From contig CP136062.1 of assembly GCA_032622095.1 (NCBI GenBank), positions 223,648,578 to 223,712,577 on the forward strand: DNA of 64,000 bases, in the 5' to 3' direction. The notes below the pieces were generated by a model. It ran no database searches. It saw only the letters and a program-made list of their open reading frames with translations, and was not told the origin of the DNA. The stretch is from Siphonodentalium dalli (taxonomy: Eukaryota > Mollusca > Scaphopoda > Gadilida > Siphonodentaliidae). Position 1 is the first letter of the stretch. Every line of letters starts with the position of its first letter. Both the position numbers and the translations under genes were made by a program. This document shows positions 53,301 to 64,000 of this stretch, piece after piece.

Positions 53301-53532
53301 TTGGAGACAATATATACATCTACCGTTTATCTGATTTAGTTGGGGCCGCCATCTTGGAATGTCCGAACCTAAACGGGTATCCGACAGTGTACAAGGTCGT
53401 GGTAAATATTGTTAGGCCAATGAATTCCTTTATATGTGCAAGGCTTCCTATGGAAGGCTTGCATATTTAAGAGAATGCATTTGCACAAGGTTTTCGGAAA
53501 ATTTCAAGAAGCTCCAGTCATAGAAAGGTTAA
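50318..53532 (+). mobile_element. MITE family D, copy D3, truncated and interrupted
   Basis: Left remnant TGCACTGGCTTACAA (50319-50333) and right part GGTCGTGGTAAATATTGTTA... (53395-53532), ending GCTCCAGTCATAGAAAGG|TTAA. Without the nested element it would read like D2's ACTTACAAGTTCCAGGTAAA. Its second palindrome has a third inner-stem version, CTTCC/GGAAG. Confidence 0.72.
50334..53389. mobile_element. 3.06-kb CACTG-ended element with ~520-bp TIRs
   Basis: CACTGTCGGATACCCGTTTA ... TAAACGGGTATCCGACAGTG, with inverted arms 50334-50866 and 52876-53389. They differ mainly by one GTTCAGGTTCGGAC unit; four to five such units form a subterminal array in each arm. Flanked by TACAA on both sides (50329-50333 and 53390-53394). 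The middle 2 kb has only short frames (longest 82 codons, 51454-51699) with no transposase motif I recognise, so it is probably non-autonomous. CACTG ends suggest CMC/Chapaev-like, while a 5-bp duplication suggests Transib-like. Unresolved. Confidence 0.82.
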
Positions 53533-53872
53533 TTTCCAAATAAATTTCCAACCTGTATGGTCATTATTTGGCCTTGTACATTTATTAATTTTGGCCGCGA
53601 AAAAAATCTGCAATACAATATATCAATTTTCAATGGGAGTGAAAAAAAATGGAAAGTGATGGTTGATATAGGACAAACAAATAACATCATAACTAAAACA
53701 AAATCACTGCACTTTTACATGTACATTTATAGGTATAAAAGTACAGAGTGGAACAGATTGTAATATTCATACCAGTATGTAACTCCAGCCATTTAATGAA
53801 TGAAAATTCCAAAGCAGTTCCACACTGTACTTTATTCTGCCCTGTACTGTTATTTAGTTTTGCAAAATTGCC
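53533..53872. other. No gene recognised
   Basis: AT-rich. No motif other than its position before the 18-bp minisatellite. Confidence 0.4.
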
Positions 53873-54090
53873 TACCATGCACTGTTATTCCACCCTGTAC
53901 TGTTATTCCACCCTGTACTGTTATTCCACCCTGTACTGATATTCCACCATGCACTTTTATTCCACCCTGTACTGTTATTCCACCTTCCACTGTTATTCCA
54001 CCATGCACTGTTATTCCACCATGCACTGTTATTCCACCCTGTACTGTTACTCCACCCTATACTGTTACTCCACCCTATACTGTTACTCCC
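53873..54090 (+). repeat. 18-bp minisatellite (CTGTACTGTTATTCCACC)
   Basis: About 12 copies of an 18-bp unit with TGTACT/TGCACT variants, shifting to TACTCCACCCTATACTGT at the end. Open in three plus frames for trivial reasons. Interrupted at 54099 by the Mutator-like foldback. Confidence 0.93.
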
Positions 54091-54099
54091 TGTATTGTT

Positions 54100-55031
54100 T
54101 AGTCCAAGTCTTCTCGTACTAAAACTAGCTAAGATTTTGGGATGGAGATGCTAGTATTTAGTCCGAGTTCCAGGCCCATGCATTCCTATGACACGAGTTA
54201 CGCCCAGGATCTGTGGCGGGAATCTGTGGTGTATTTTACTCGATTTACCTAACAAAGCAATACATGATGCTATATACATCGGAAAGAGTGACATCTTATG
54301 GTCATAATGGTGTATAATAATCTAACTTTAATGTTAAATTACACATAGAATATTCCGGTTGATTGCCACAAACATAGTTGTTTTTTCTGTTTGTTTACTT
54401 AACTGAAAGCCGAACTCAGGTTCCGAAGAACTTCGGCATTGTCCGGTGTTTGTTTTGGACGAGACGAATTTCGATACAAACAAAATGGCGGCCCCCCATG
54501 ATATTCTAATGCTCATTGTGTTTACACTGTTTTAAACTGTGAGATGGTTGTAATTCCCGTAATTTATTTAATGTATTACATTTATATCTTCAATATGTAT
54601 TTAATCTATGTATTTATTTATTTATTGTCACGTATAATTACGATTACAATGGAGAATTCATCATGCGTGATTGATTGAAAATCTACGGAATAATTTCACC
54701 GGAAAATGCCGAACGCAGTTCGCAAGGTCAACTGAGTTCGCATACTTTAAAAAATATGTAAACACTGCGGCAAATGTTTCTTTTCACATTAAATTACCGC
54801 TTTCAATTCACAACCGATGTGGGTTTCAGATCAATTAGCATATCTTCTGCGGAAACTATCCGTTTATTGTCGCAATTGTGATATTTTATTTCATATAATT
54901 GTGGTTTTATTTGAGCGGGTCACTAACACTTAAGTCGTGTCATAGAAATGCATGGGCCTGGAACTCGGACTAAATACTAGCATCTCCATCCCAAAATCTT
55001 AGCTAGTTTTAGTACGAGAAGACTTGGACTA
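54100..55031. mobile_element. Mutator-like TIR element, 9-bp target duplication
   Basis: ~100-bp TIRs with about one mismatch (TAGTCCAAGTCTTCTCGTAC ... GATGGAGATGCTAGTATTTA ... CAGGCCCATGCATT). Flanked by TGTATTGTT at 54091-54099 and 55032-55040, a perfect 9-bp duplication as made by Mutator/MULE transposases. 932 bp, no ORF of note, so non-autonomous. Confidence 0.9.
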
Positions 55032-55040
55032 TGTATTGTT

Positions 55041-55555
55041 ATGCCACATGCCTCAAAATATGGTGCCAGACATGTCCTCGGGGAGCTTTCCAATGAATGG
55101 CAACAATCCATATTTCCGACTAAATCCTGAAAAGTTACCCATAATTTAGTGATGTTACCCCGCATAACAGGCCAGCATCAATAAATTCACCCTTTGGAGA
55201 CCTCATTCTGCTTAAGCCTCAACTTTTCTGGAAAGTATCTTTATTATCAAATTAACAAGTTTTTTAGTTTCTATAGAAAGTTCTTTGGAAAGTTTCTGTT
55301 ACTTTTTTAGTTTAGTTTCTCTATATCCCCAAATTGGTAGACGACACATTGTATAATCGAGGTGCCCAATGAGTGCACATCACCATCTGGGAACTAAAAT
55401 CTGTGTCCAGGTCTCCCATAGCAGATGAGGCCATGCAGAATGAAGTCCCCAGAGGATGAATTTGGTGATGCTAGCCCGATGTGTGGGGTAGCATCACTAA
55501 ATTCACCCTCTGGGGACCTCATTCTGCAAATGTCCAGCACCATATTTTTATTATA
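55041..55555. mobile_element. MITE family F, copy F10, with half of an H foldback inside
   Basis: CCTCAAAATATGGTGCCAGACATG, then 55080-55147 is one arm of the H element (GGAGCTTTCCAATGAATGGC ... GAAAAGTTACCCATAATT), then the rest of the F arm (GTGATGTTACCCC), the GAAAGTTTCT middle and the second arm (GCAGAATGAAGTCCCCAGAG ... CTCATTCTGCAAATGTCCAG), ending ACCATATTTTTAT. Confidence 0.72.
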
Positions 55556-55570
55556 TTGGAACAGCAAAAT

Positions 55571-55804
55571 GCCAGGTCGATTTTTGTATCAACCCATATA
55601 CCCTGTGCCAATGCATTCTCTTATATATGTGAGTCGACCATAGGTCGCCTCGCATATATAAGAGAATGCATTGGCCTAACTGTAAAAAAAAAATATATAT
55701 ATTGTTTTTTTTACAATTTTAATAATTTATTCTTATATTCTTTAACAGACTTATTTTGTAGGTTTAGGGCCGATAAGATCGGCCCCTGGCAATCAAAGGG
55801 TTAA
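55571..55804 (+). mobile_element. MITE family C, copy C3, left end lost
   Basis: GCCAGGTCGATTTTTG, CAACCCATATACCCTGTG, one palindrome (about 55608-55676), TA-rich tail, CGATAAGATCGGCCCCTGGC and CAATCAAAGGG|TTAA. The left TIR's first ~12 bp are missing. Confidence 0.78.
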
Positions 55805-55844
55805 AGCAAATTTATAGTCTCGTTCATTAGACCACATGAATATG

Positions 55845-55935
55845 AAAAGCTGGCTATGTATGTGATCACCCTTGAAAACCTGGCAACATGTGTGATCGAT
55901 TTTAAAAGCTGGCTACGAATGTGATCGATACCTTG
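55845..55935 (+). repeat. ~33-bp degenerate repeat, 3 copies
   Basis: AAGCTGGCTATGTATGTGATC, ACCTGGCAACATGTGTGATC and AAGCTGGCTACGAATGTGATC, immediately before the 51-bp satellite. Confidence 0.7.
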
Positions 55936-55954
55936 TGACCATGACTCCATCAGC

Positions 55955-58900
55955 GTTATCAAATACTAGTGTAGAATATCAAAGGATAGTACCTGCTTTA
56001 TCATCATTATCAAATACTAGTGTAGAATATCAAAGGATAGTACCTGCTTTATCATCATTATCAAATACTAGTGTAGAATATCAAAGGATAGTACCTGCTT
56101 TATCATCATTATCAAATACTAGTGTAGAATATCAAAGGATAGTACCTGCTTCATCATCATTATCAAATACTAGTGTAGAATATCAAAGGATAGTACCCGC
56201 TTCATCATCATTATCAAATACTAGTGTAGAATATCAAAGGATAGTACCTGCTTCATCATCATTATCAAATACTAGTGTAGAATATCAAAGGATAGTACCT
56301 GCTTTATCATCATTATCAAATACTAGTGTAGAATATCAAAGGATAGTACCTGCTTCATCATCATTACCAAATACTAGTGTAGACTATCAAAGGATAGTAC
56401 CTGCTTCATCATCATTACCAAATACTAGTGTAGAATATCAAAGGATAGTACCTGCTTCATCATCATTACCAAATACTAGTGTAGAATATCAAAGGATAGT
56501 ACCCGCTTCATCATCATTACCAAATACTAGTGTAGAATATCAAAGGATAGTACCTGCTTTATCATCATTACCAAATACTAGTGTAGAATATCAAAGGATA
56601 GTACCTGCTTCATCATCATTATCAAATACTAGTGTAGAATATCAAAGGATAGTACCCGCTTCATCATCATTATCAAATACTAGTGTAGAATATCAAAGGA
56701 TAGTACCTGATTTATCATCATTATCAAATACTAGTGTAGAATATCAAAGGATAGTACCTGCTTTATCATCATTACCAAATACTAGTGTAGAATATCAAAG
56801 GATAGTACCTCCTTTATCATCATTATCAAATACTAGTGTAGAATATCAAAGGATAGTACCTGCTTTATCATCATTATCAAATACTAGTGGAGAATATCAA
56901 AGGATAGTACCTGCTTTATCATCATTATCAAATACTAGTGTAGAATATCAAAGGATAGTACCTCCTTTATCATCATTATCAAATACTAGTGTAGAATATC
57001 AAAGGATAGTACCTGCTTTATCATCATTATCAAATACTAGTGTAGAATATCAAAGGATAGTACCTCCTTTATCATCATTATCAAATACTAGTGTAGAATA
57101 TCAAAGGATAGTACCTCCTTTATCATCATTACCAAATACTAGTGTAGAATATCAAAGGATAGTACCCGCTTCATCATCATTACCAAATACTAGTGTAGAA
57201 TATCAAAGGATAGTACCCGCTTCATCATCATTATCAAATACTAGTGTAGAATATCAAAGGATAGTACCTGCTTTATCATCATTACCAAATACTAGTGTAG
57301 AATATCAAAGGATAGTACCTCCTTTATCATCATTATCAAATACTAGTGTAGAATATCAAAGGATAGTACCTCCTTTATCATCATTATCAAATACTAGTGT
57401 AGAATATCAAAGGATAGTACCTCCTTTATCATCATTATCAAATACTAGTGTAGAATATCAAAGGATAGTACCTGCTTTATCATCATTACCAAATACTAGT
57501 GTAGAATATCAAAGGATAGTACCTCCTTTATCATCATTATCAAATACTAGTGTAGAATATCAAAGGATAGTACCTCCTTTATCATCATTATCAAATACTA
57601 GTGTAGAATATCAAAGGATAGTACCTCCTTTATCATCATTATCAAATACTAGTGTAGAATATCAAAGGATAGTACCTGCTTTATCATCATTACCAAATAC
57701 TAGTGTAGAATATCAAAGGATAGTACCTCCTTTATCATCATTATCAAATACTAGTGTAGAATATCAAAGGATAGTACCTCCTTTATCATCATTATCAAAT
57801 ACTAGTGGAGAATATCAAAGGATAGTACCTCCTTTATCATCATTATCAAATACTAGTGTAGAATATCAAAGGATAGTACCTGCTTTATCATCATTACCAA
57901 ATACTAGTGTAGAATATCAAAGGATAGTACCTGCATTATCATCATTACCAAATACTAGTGTAGAATATCAAAGGATAGTACCTCCTTTATCATCATTATC
58001 AAATACTAGTGGAGAATATCAAAGGATAGTACCTGCTTTATCATCATTATCAAATACTAGTGTAGAATATCAAAGGATAGTACCTCCTTTATCATCATTA
58101 TCAAATACTAGTGTAGAATATCAAAGGATAGTACCTCCTTTATCATCATTATCAAATACTAGTGGAGAATATCAAAGGATAGTACCTGCTTTATCATCAT
58201 TATCAAATACTAGTGTAGAATATCAAAGGATAGTACCCGCTTCATTATCATTATCAAATACTAGTGTAGAATATCAAAGGATAGTACCCGCTTTATCATC
58301 ATTATCAAATACTAGTGTAGAATATCAAAGGATAGTACCCGCTTTATCATCATTATCAAATACTAGAGTGTAGAATATCAAAGGATAGTACCCGCTTTAT
58401 CATCATTACCAAATACTAGTGTAGAATATCAAAGGATAGTACCTGCTTTATCATCATTATCAAATACTAGTGTAGAATATCAAAGGATAGTACCCGCTTT
58501 ATCATCATTATCAAATACTAGTGTAGAATATCAAAGGATAGTACCCGCTTCATCATCATTATCAAATACTAGTGTAGAATATCAAAGGATAGTACCTGCT
58601 TCATCATCATTACCAAATACTAGTGTAGAATATCAAAGGATAGTACCTGCTTCATCATCATTACCAAATACTAGTGTAGAATATCAAAGGATAGTACCTG
58701 CTTTATCATCATTATCAAATACTAGTGTAGAATATCAAAGGATAGTACCCGCTTCATCATCATTATCAAATACTAGTGTAGAATATCAAAGGATAGTACC
58801 TGCTTCATCATCATTATCAAATACTAGTGTAGAATATCAAAGGATAGTACCTGCTTTATCATCATTATCAAATACTAGTGTAGAATATCAAAGGATAGTA

Positions 58901-61900
58901 CCTGCTTTATCATCATTATCAAATACTAGTGTAGAATATCAAAGGATAGTACCTGCTTTATCATCATTATCAAATACTAGTGTAGAATATCAAAGGATAG
59001 TACCTGCTTCATCATCATTATCAAATACTAGTGTAGAATATCAAAGGATAGTACCTGCTTCATCATCATTATCAAATACTAGTGTAGAATATCAAAGGAT
59101 AGTACCTGCTTTATCATCATTATCAAATACTAGTGTAGCATATCAATGGATAGTACCTGCTTTATCATCATTATCAAATACTAGTGTAGAATATCAAAGG
59201 ATAGTACCTGCTTTATCATCATTATCAAATACTAGTGTAGAATATCAAAGGATAGTACCTGCTTTATCATCATTATCAAATACTAGTGTAGAATATCAAA
59301 GGATAGTACCTGCTTTATCATCATTATCAAATACTAGTGTAGAATATCAAAGGATAGTACCTGCTTTATCATCATTATCAAATACTAGTGTAGAATATCA
59401 AAGGATAGTACCTGCTTCATCATCATTATCAAATACTAGTGTAGAATATCAAAGGATAGTACCTGCTTTATCATCATTACCAAATACTAGTGTAGAATAT
59501 CAAAGGATAGTACCTGCTTTATCATCATTACCAAATACTAGTGTAGAATATCAAAGGATAGTACCCGCTTTATCATCATTACCAAATACTAGAGTAGAAT
59601 ATCAAAGGATAGTACCTGCTTCATCATCATTATCAAATACTAGTGTAGAATATCAAAGGATAGTACCTGCTTTATCATCATTACCAAATACTAGTGTAGA
59701 ATATCAAAGGATAGTACCTGCTTTATCATCATTATCAAATACTAGTGTAGAATATCAATGGATAGTACCTGCTTTATCATCATTACCAAATACTAGTGTA
59801 GAATATCAAAGGATAGTACCTGCTTCATCATCATTATCAAATACTAGTGTAGAATATCAATGGATAGTACCTGCTTTATCATCATTATCAAATACTAGTG
59901 TAGAATATCAAAGGATAGTACCTGCTTCATCATCATTATCAAATACTAGTGTAGAATATCAATGGATAGTACCTGCTTTATCATCATTATCAAATACTAG
60001 TGTAGAATATCAAAGGATAGTACCTGCTTCATCATCATTATCAAATACTAGTGTAGAATATCAAAGGATAGTACCTGCTTTATCATCATTATCAAATACT
60101 AGTGTAGAATATCAAAGGATAGTACCTGCTTTATCATCATTATCAAATACTAGTGTAGAATATCAAAGGATAGTACCTGCTTCATCATCATTATCAAATA
60201 CTAGTGTAGAATATCAAAGGATAGTACCCGCTTTATCATCATTATCGAATACTAGTGTAGAATATCAAAGGATAGTACCTGCTTTATCATCATTACCAAA
60301 TACTAGTGTAGAATATCAAAGGATAGTACCCGCTTTATCATCATTATCGAATACTAGTGTAGAATATCAAAGGATAGTACCTGCTTTATCATCATTATCA
60401 AATACTAGTGTAGAATATCAAAGGATAGTACCTGCTTTATCGACATTATCAAATACTAGAGTAGAATATCAAAGGATAGTACCTGCTTTATCATCATTAC
60501 CAAATACTAGTGTATAATATCAAAGGATAGTACCCGCTTCATCATCATTACCAAATACTAGTGTAGAATATCAAAGGATAGTACCTGCTTTATCATCATT
60601 ATCAAATACTAGTGTAGAATATCAAAGGATAGTACCCGCTTTATCATCATTATCGAATACTAGTGTAGAATATCAAAGGATAATACCTGCTTTATCATCA
60701 TTACCAAATACTAGTGTAGAATATCAAAGGATAGTACCTGCTTTATCATCATTATCAAATACTAGTGTAGAATATCAAAGGATAGTACCCGCTTCATCAT
60801 CATTATCAAATACTAGTGTAGAATATCAAAGGATAGTACCTGCTTTATCATCATTATCAAATACTAGTGTAGAATATCAAAGGATAGTACCCGCTTTATC
60901 ATCATTACCAAATACTAGTGTAGAATATCAAAGGATAGTACCTGCTTTATCATCATTATCAAATACTAGTGTAGAATATCAAAGGATAGTACCTGCTTCA
61001 TCATCATTATCAAATACTAGTGTAGAATATCAAAGGATAGTACCCGCTTTATCATCATTACCAAATACTAGTGTAGAATATCAAAGGATAGTACCTGCTT
61101 TATCATCATTATCAAATACTAGTGTAGAATATCAAAGGATAGTACCTGCTTCATCATCATTACCAAATACTAGAGTAGAATATCAAAGGATAGTACCTGC
61201 TTCATCATCATTATCAAATACTAGTGTAGAATATCAAAGGATAGTACCCGCTTTATCATCATTACCAAATACTAGTGTAGAATATCAAAGGATAGTACCT
61301 GCTTTATCATCATTATCAAATACTAGTGTAGAATATCAAAGGATAGTACCTGCTTCATCATCATAATCAAATACTAGTGTAGAATATCAAAGGATAGTAC
61401 CCGCTTTATCATCATTACCAAATACTAGTGTAGAATATCAAAGGATAGTACCTGCTTTATCATCATTATCAAATACTAGTGTAGAATATCAAAGGATAGT
61501 ACCTGCTTCATCATCATTATCAAATACTAGTGTAGAATATCAAAGGATAGTACCCGCTTTATCATCATTACCAAATACTAGTGTAGAATATCAAAGGATA
61601 GTACCTGCTTTATCATCATTATCAAATACTAGTGTAGAATATCAAAGGATAGTACCTGCTTCATCATCATTACCAAATACTAGAGTAGAATATCAAAGGA
61701 TAGTACCCGCTTTATCATCATTATCAAATACTAGTGTAGAATATCAAAGGATAGTACCTGCTTCATCATCATTATCAAATACTAGTGTAGAATATCAAAG
61801 GATAGTACCCGCTTTATCATCATTATCGAATACTAGTGTAGAATATCAAAGGATAGTACCTGCTTTATCATCATTACCAAATACTAGTGTAGAATATCAA

Positions 61901-64000
61901 AGGATAGTACCCGCTTTATCATCATTATCGAATACTAGTGTAGAATATCAAAGGATAGTACCTGCTTTATCATCATTATCAAATACTAGTGTAGAATATC
62001 AAAGGATAGTACCTGCTTTATTAACATTATCAAATACTAGTGTAGAATATCAAAGGATAGTACCTGCTTTATCATCATTACCAAATACTAGTGTATAATA
62101 TCAAAGGATAGTACCCGCTTCATCATCATTACCAAATACTAGTGTAGAATATCAAAGGATAGTACCTGCTTTATCATCATTATCAAATACTAGTGTAGAA
62201 TATCAAAGGATAGTACCCGCTTTATCATCATTATCGAATACTAGTGTAGAATATCAAAGGATAATACCTGCTTTATCATCATTACCAAATACTAGTGTAG
62301 AATATCAAAGGATAGTACCTGCTTTATCATCATTATCAAATACTAGTGTAGAATATCAAAGGATAGTACCCGCTTCATCATCATTATCAAATACTAGTGT
62401 AGAATATCAAAGGATAGTACCTGCTTTATCATCATTATCAAATACTAGTGTAGAATATCAAAGGATAGTACCCGCTTTATCATCATTACCAAATACTAGT
62501 GTAGAATATCAAAGGATAGTACCTGCTTTATCATCATTATCAAATACTAGTGTAGAATATCAAAGGATAGTACCTGCTTCATCATCATTATCAAATACTA
62601 GTGTAGAATATCAAAGGATAGTACCCGCTTTATCATCATTACCAAATACTAGTGTAGAATATCAAAGGATAGTACCTGCTTTATCATCATTATCAAATAC
62701 TAGTGTAGAATATCAAAGGATAGTACCTGCTTCATCATCATTACCAAATACTAGAGTAGAATATCAAAGGATAGTACCTGCTTCATCATCATTATCAAAT
62801 ACTAGTGTAGAATATCAAAGGATAGTACCCGCTTTATCATCATTACCAAATACTAGTGTAGAATATCAAAGGATAGTACCTGCTTTATCATCATTATCAA
62901 ATACTAGTGTAGAATATCAAAGGATAGTACCTGCTTCATCATCATTATCAAATACTAGTGTAGAATATCAAAGGATAGTACCCGCTTTATCATCATTACC
63001 AAATACTAGTGTAGAATATCAAAGGATAGTACCTGCTTTATCATCATTATCAAATACTAGTGTAGAATATCAAAGGATAGTACCTGCTTCATCATCATTA
63101 TCAAATACTAGTGTAGAATATCAAAGGATAGTACCCGCTTTATCATCATTACCAAATACTAGTGTAGAATATCAAAGGATAGTACCTGCTTTATCATCAT
63201 TATCAAATACTAGTGTAGAATATCAAAGGATAGTACCTGCTTCATCATCATTACCAAATACTAGAGTAGAATATCAAAGGATAGTACCCGCTTGATCATC
63301 ATTATCAAATACTAGTGTAGAATATCAAAGGATAGTACCCGCTTCATCATCATTACCAAATACTAGTGTAGAATATCAAAGGGTAGTACCTGCTTCATCA
63401 TCATTATCAAATACTAGTGTAGAATATCAAAGGATAGTACCTGCTTTATCATCATTACCAAATACTAGTGTAGAATATCAAAGGATAGTACCTGCTTCAT
63501 CACCATTATCAAATACTAGTGTAGAATATCAAATGATAGTACCTGCTTTATCATCATTATCAAATACTAGTGTAGAATATCAAAGGATAGTACCTGCTTT
63601 ATCATCATTATCAAATACTAGTGTAGAATATCAAAGGATAGTACCTGCTTTATCATCATTAGCAAATACTAGTGTAGAATATCAAAGGATAGTACCTGCT
63701 TTATCGACATTATCAAATACTAGTGTAGAATATCAAAGGATAGTACCTGCTTCATCACCATTATCAAATACTAGTGTAGAATATCAAAGGATAGTACCTG
63801 CTTCATCATCATTATCAAATACTAGTGTAGAATATCAAAGGATAGTACCCGCTTTATCATCATTACCAAATACTAGTGTAGAATATCAAAGGATAGTACC
63901 TGCTTTATCATCATTATCAAATACTAGTGTAGAATATCAAAGGATAGTACCTGCTTCATCATCATTACCAAATACTAGAGTAGAATATCAAAGGATAGTA
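55955..64000 (+). repeat. 51-bp satellite, ~158 copies, reaching the window end
   Basis: Unit contains ATACTAGTGTAGAATATC, AAAGGATAGTACC and TTATCATCATTA at an exact 51-bp pitch. Variation is limited to a few sites (ACCTGCT/ACCTCCT/ACCCGCT, TTATCA/TTCATCA, TTATCAAAT/TTACCAAAT, GTGTAG/GTGGAG/GAGTAG). Rare markers (GTGTATAAT at 60512 and 62092; GGATAATACC near 60680 and 62261; GAGTAG) recur at 1581 bp = 31 units. Because 51 is a multiple of 3 one frame stays open for 812 codons (55935-58370) until a 2-bp insertion near 58366. If RELCH's 5' exons lie to the right, this satellite is intronic. Confidence 0.97.

Noticed and set aside
50334-53389. Calling the CACTG element a RAG/Transib transposon outright
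   Set aside because: Only the 5-bp duplication and the CAC start fit. There is no transposase, and one copy cannot fix duplication length.
55935-58373. 812-codon open frame as a secreted or repetitive structural protein gene
   Set aside because: Unit length is a multiple of 3, variation is mainly non-synonymous, the frame is broken by a 2-bp insertion while the repeat continues, and there is no signal peptide, splice or promoter context.

Overview
This is AT-rich, intron-dominated eukaryotic DNA, most likely from a marine mollusc and probably a bivalve. Three things suggest this: dispersed retroposon-like repeats built around 'AGGGCCATAACTC...' and ending in GACA/GACG microsatellites, the 'TTAAAGGCC' miniature elements, and the density of terminal-inverted-repeat (TIR) miniature elements. 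The species assignment is inference from repeat style. The identification of the host gene is much firmer.

One host gene crosses most of the window on the minus strand. Twelve exons between about 49017 and 4020 encode the middle of RELCH (KIAA1468; a RAB11-binding protein with LisH, coiled-coil and HEAT repeats). All twelve have AG/GT splice borders, and their phases join without error into 549 codons. The first exons (LisH region) are not seen and should lie beyond 64000. The 3' exons should lie left of position 1. About 1.65 kb of coding sequence is spread over 45 kb, and repeats fill the introns.

Layout: 1-1450, a tandemly duplicated, broken Tigger/pogo transposase. 2.4-50 kb, RELCH exons among MITEs. 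Four or more families (here A, B, C, D) have different termini, several with TTAA target sites like piggyBac. They share one 69-bp near-perfect palindrome whose central stem exists in covarying versions. A second hairpin module is shared by family B, a solo TTAA element, and a 15-copy 127-bp tandem array that ends at a RELCH splice donor. Other elements are dated or classified by target-site duplications: hAT (8 bp), a Mutator-like foldback (9 bp), a TA-type foldback, and a 3.06-kb CACTG-ended element with 5-bp duplications nested inside a family D copy. There is also a LINE reverse-transcriptase 3' end (28.1-28.7 kb), a basic/proline-rich retroelement-like ORF (32.1-32.9 kb) and a 4.9-kb TIR-bounded segment (35.3-40.2 kb). 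55.95-64.0 kb is a 51-bp satellite with about 158 copies and a 31-unit higher-order period, still running at the window edge.

The most unusual signals are (i) the palindrome cassette exchanged between unrelated MITE termini and (ii) repeated micro-tandem duplication of RELCH exon edges. The second includes extra splice donors or acceptors at three exons, one of them with 24-bp in-frame tandem acceptors.
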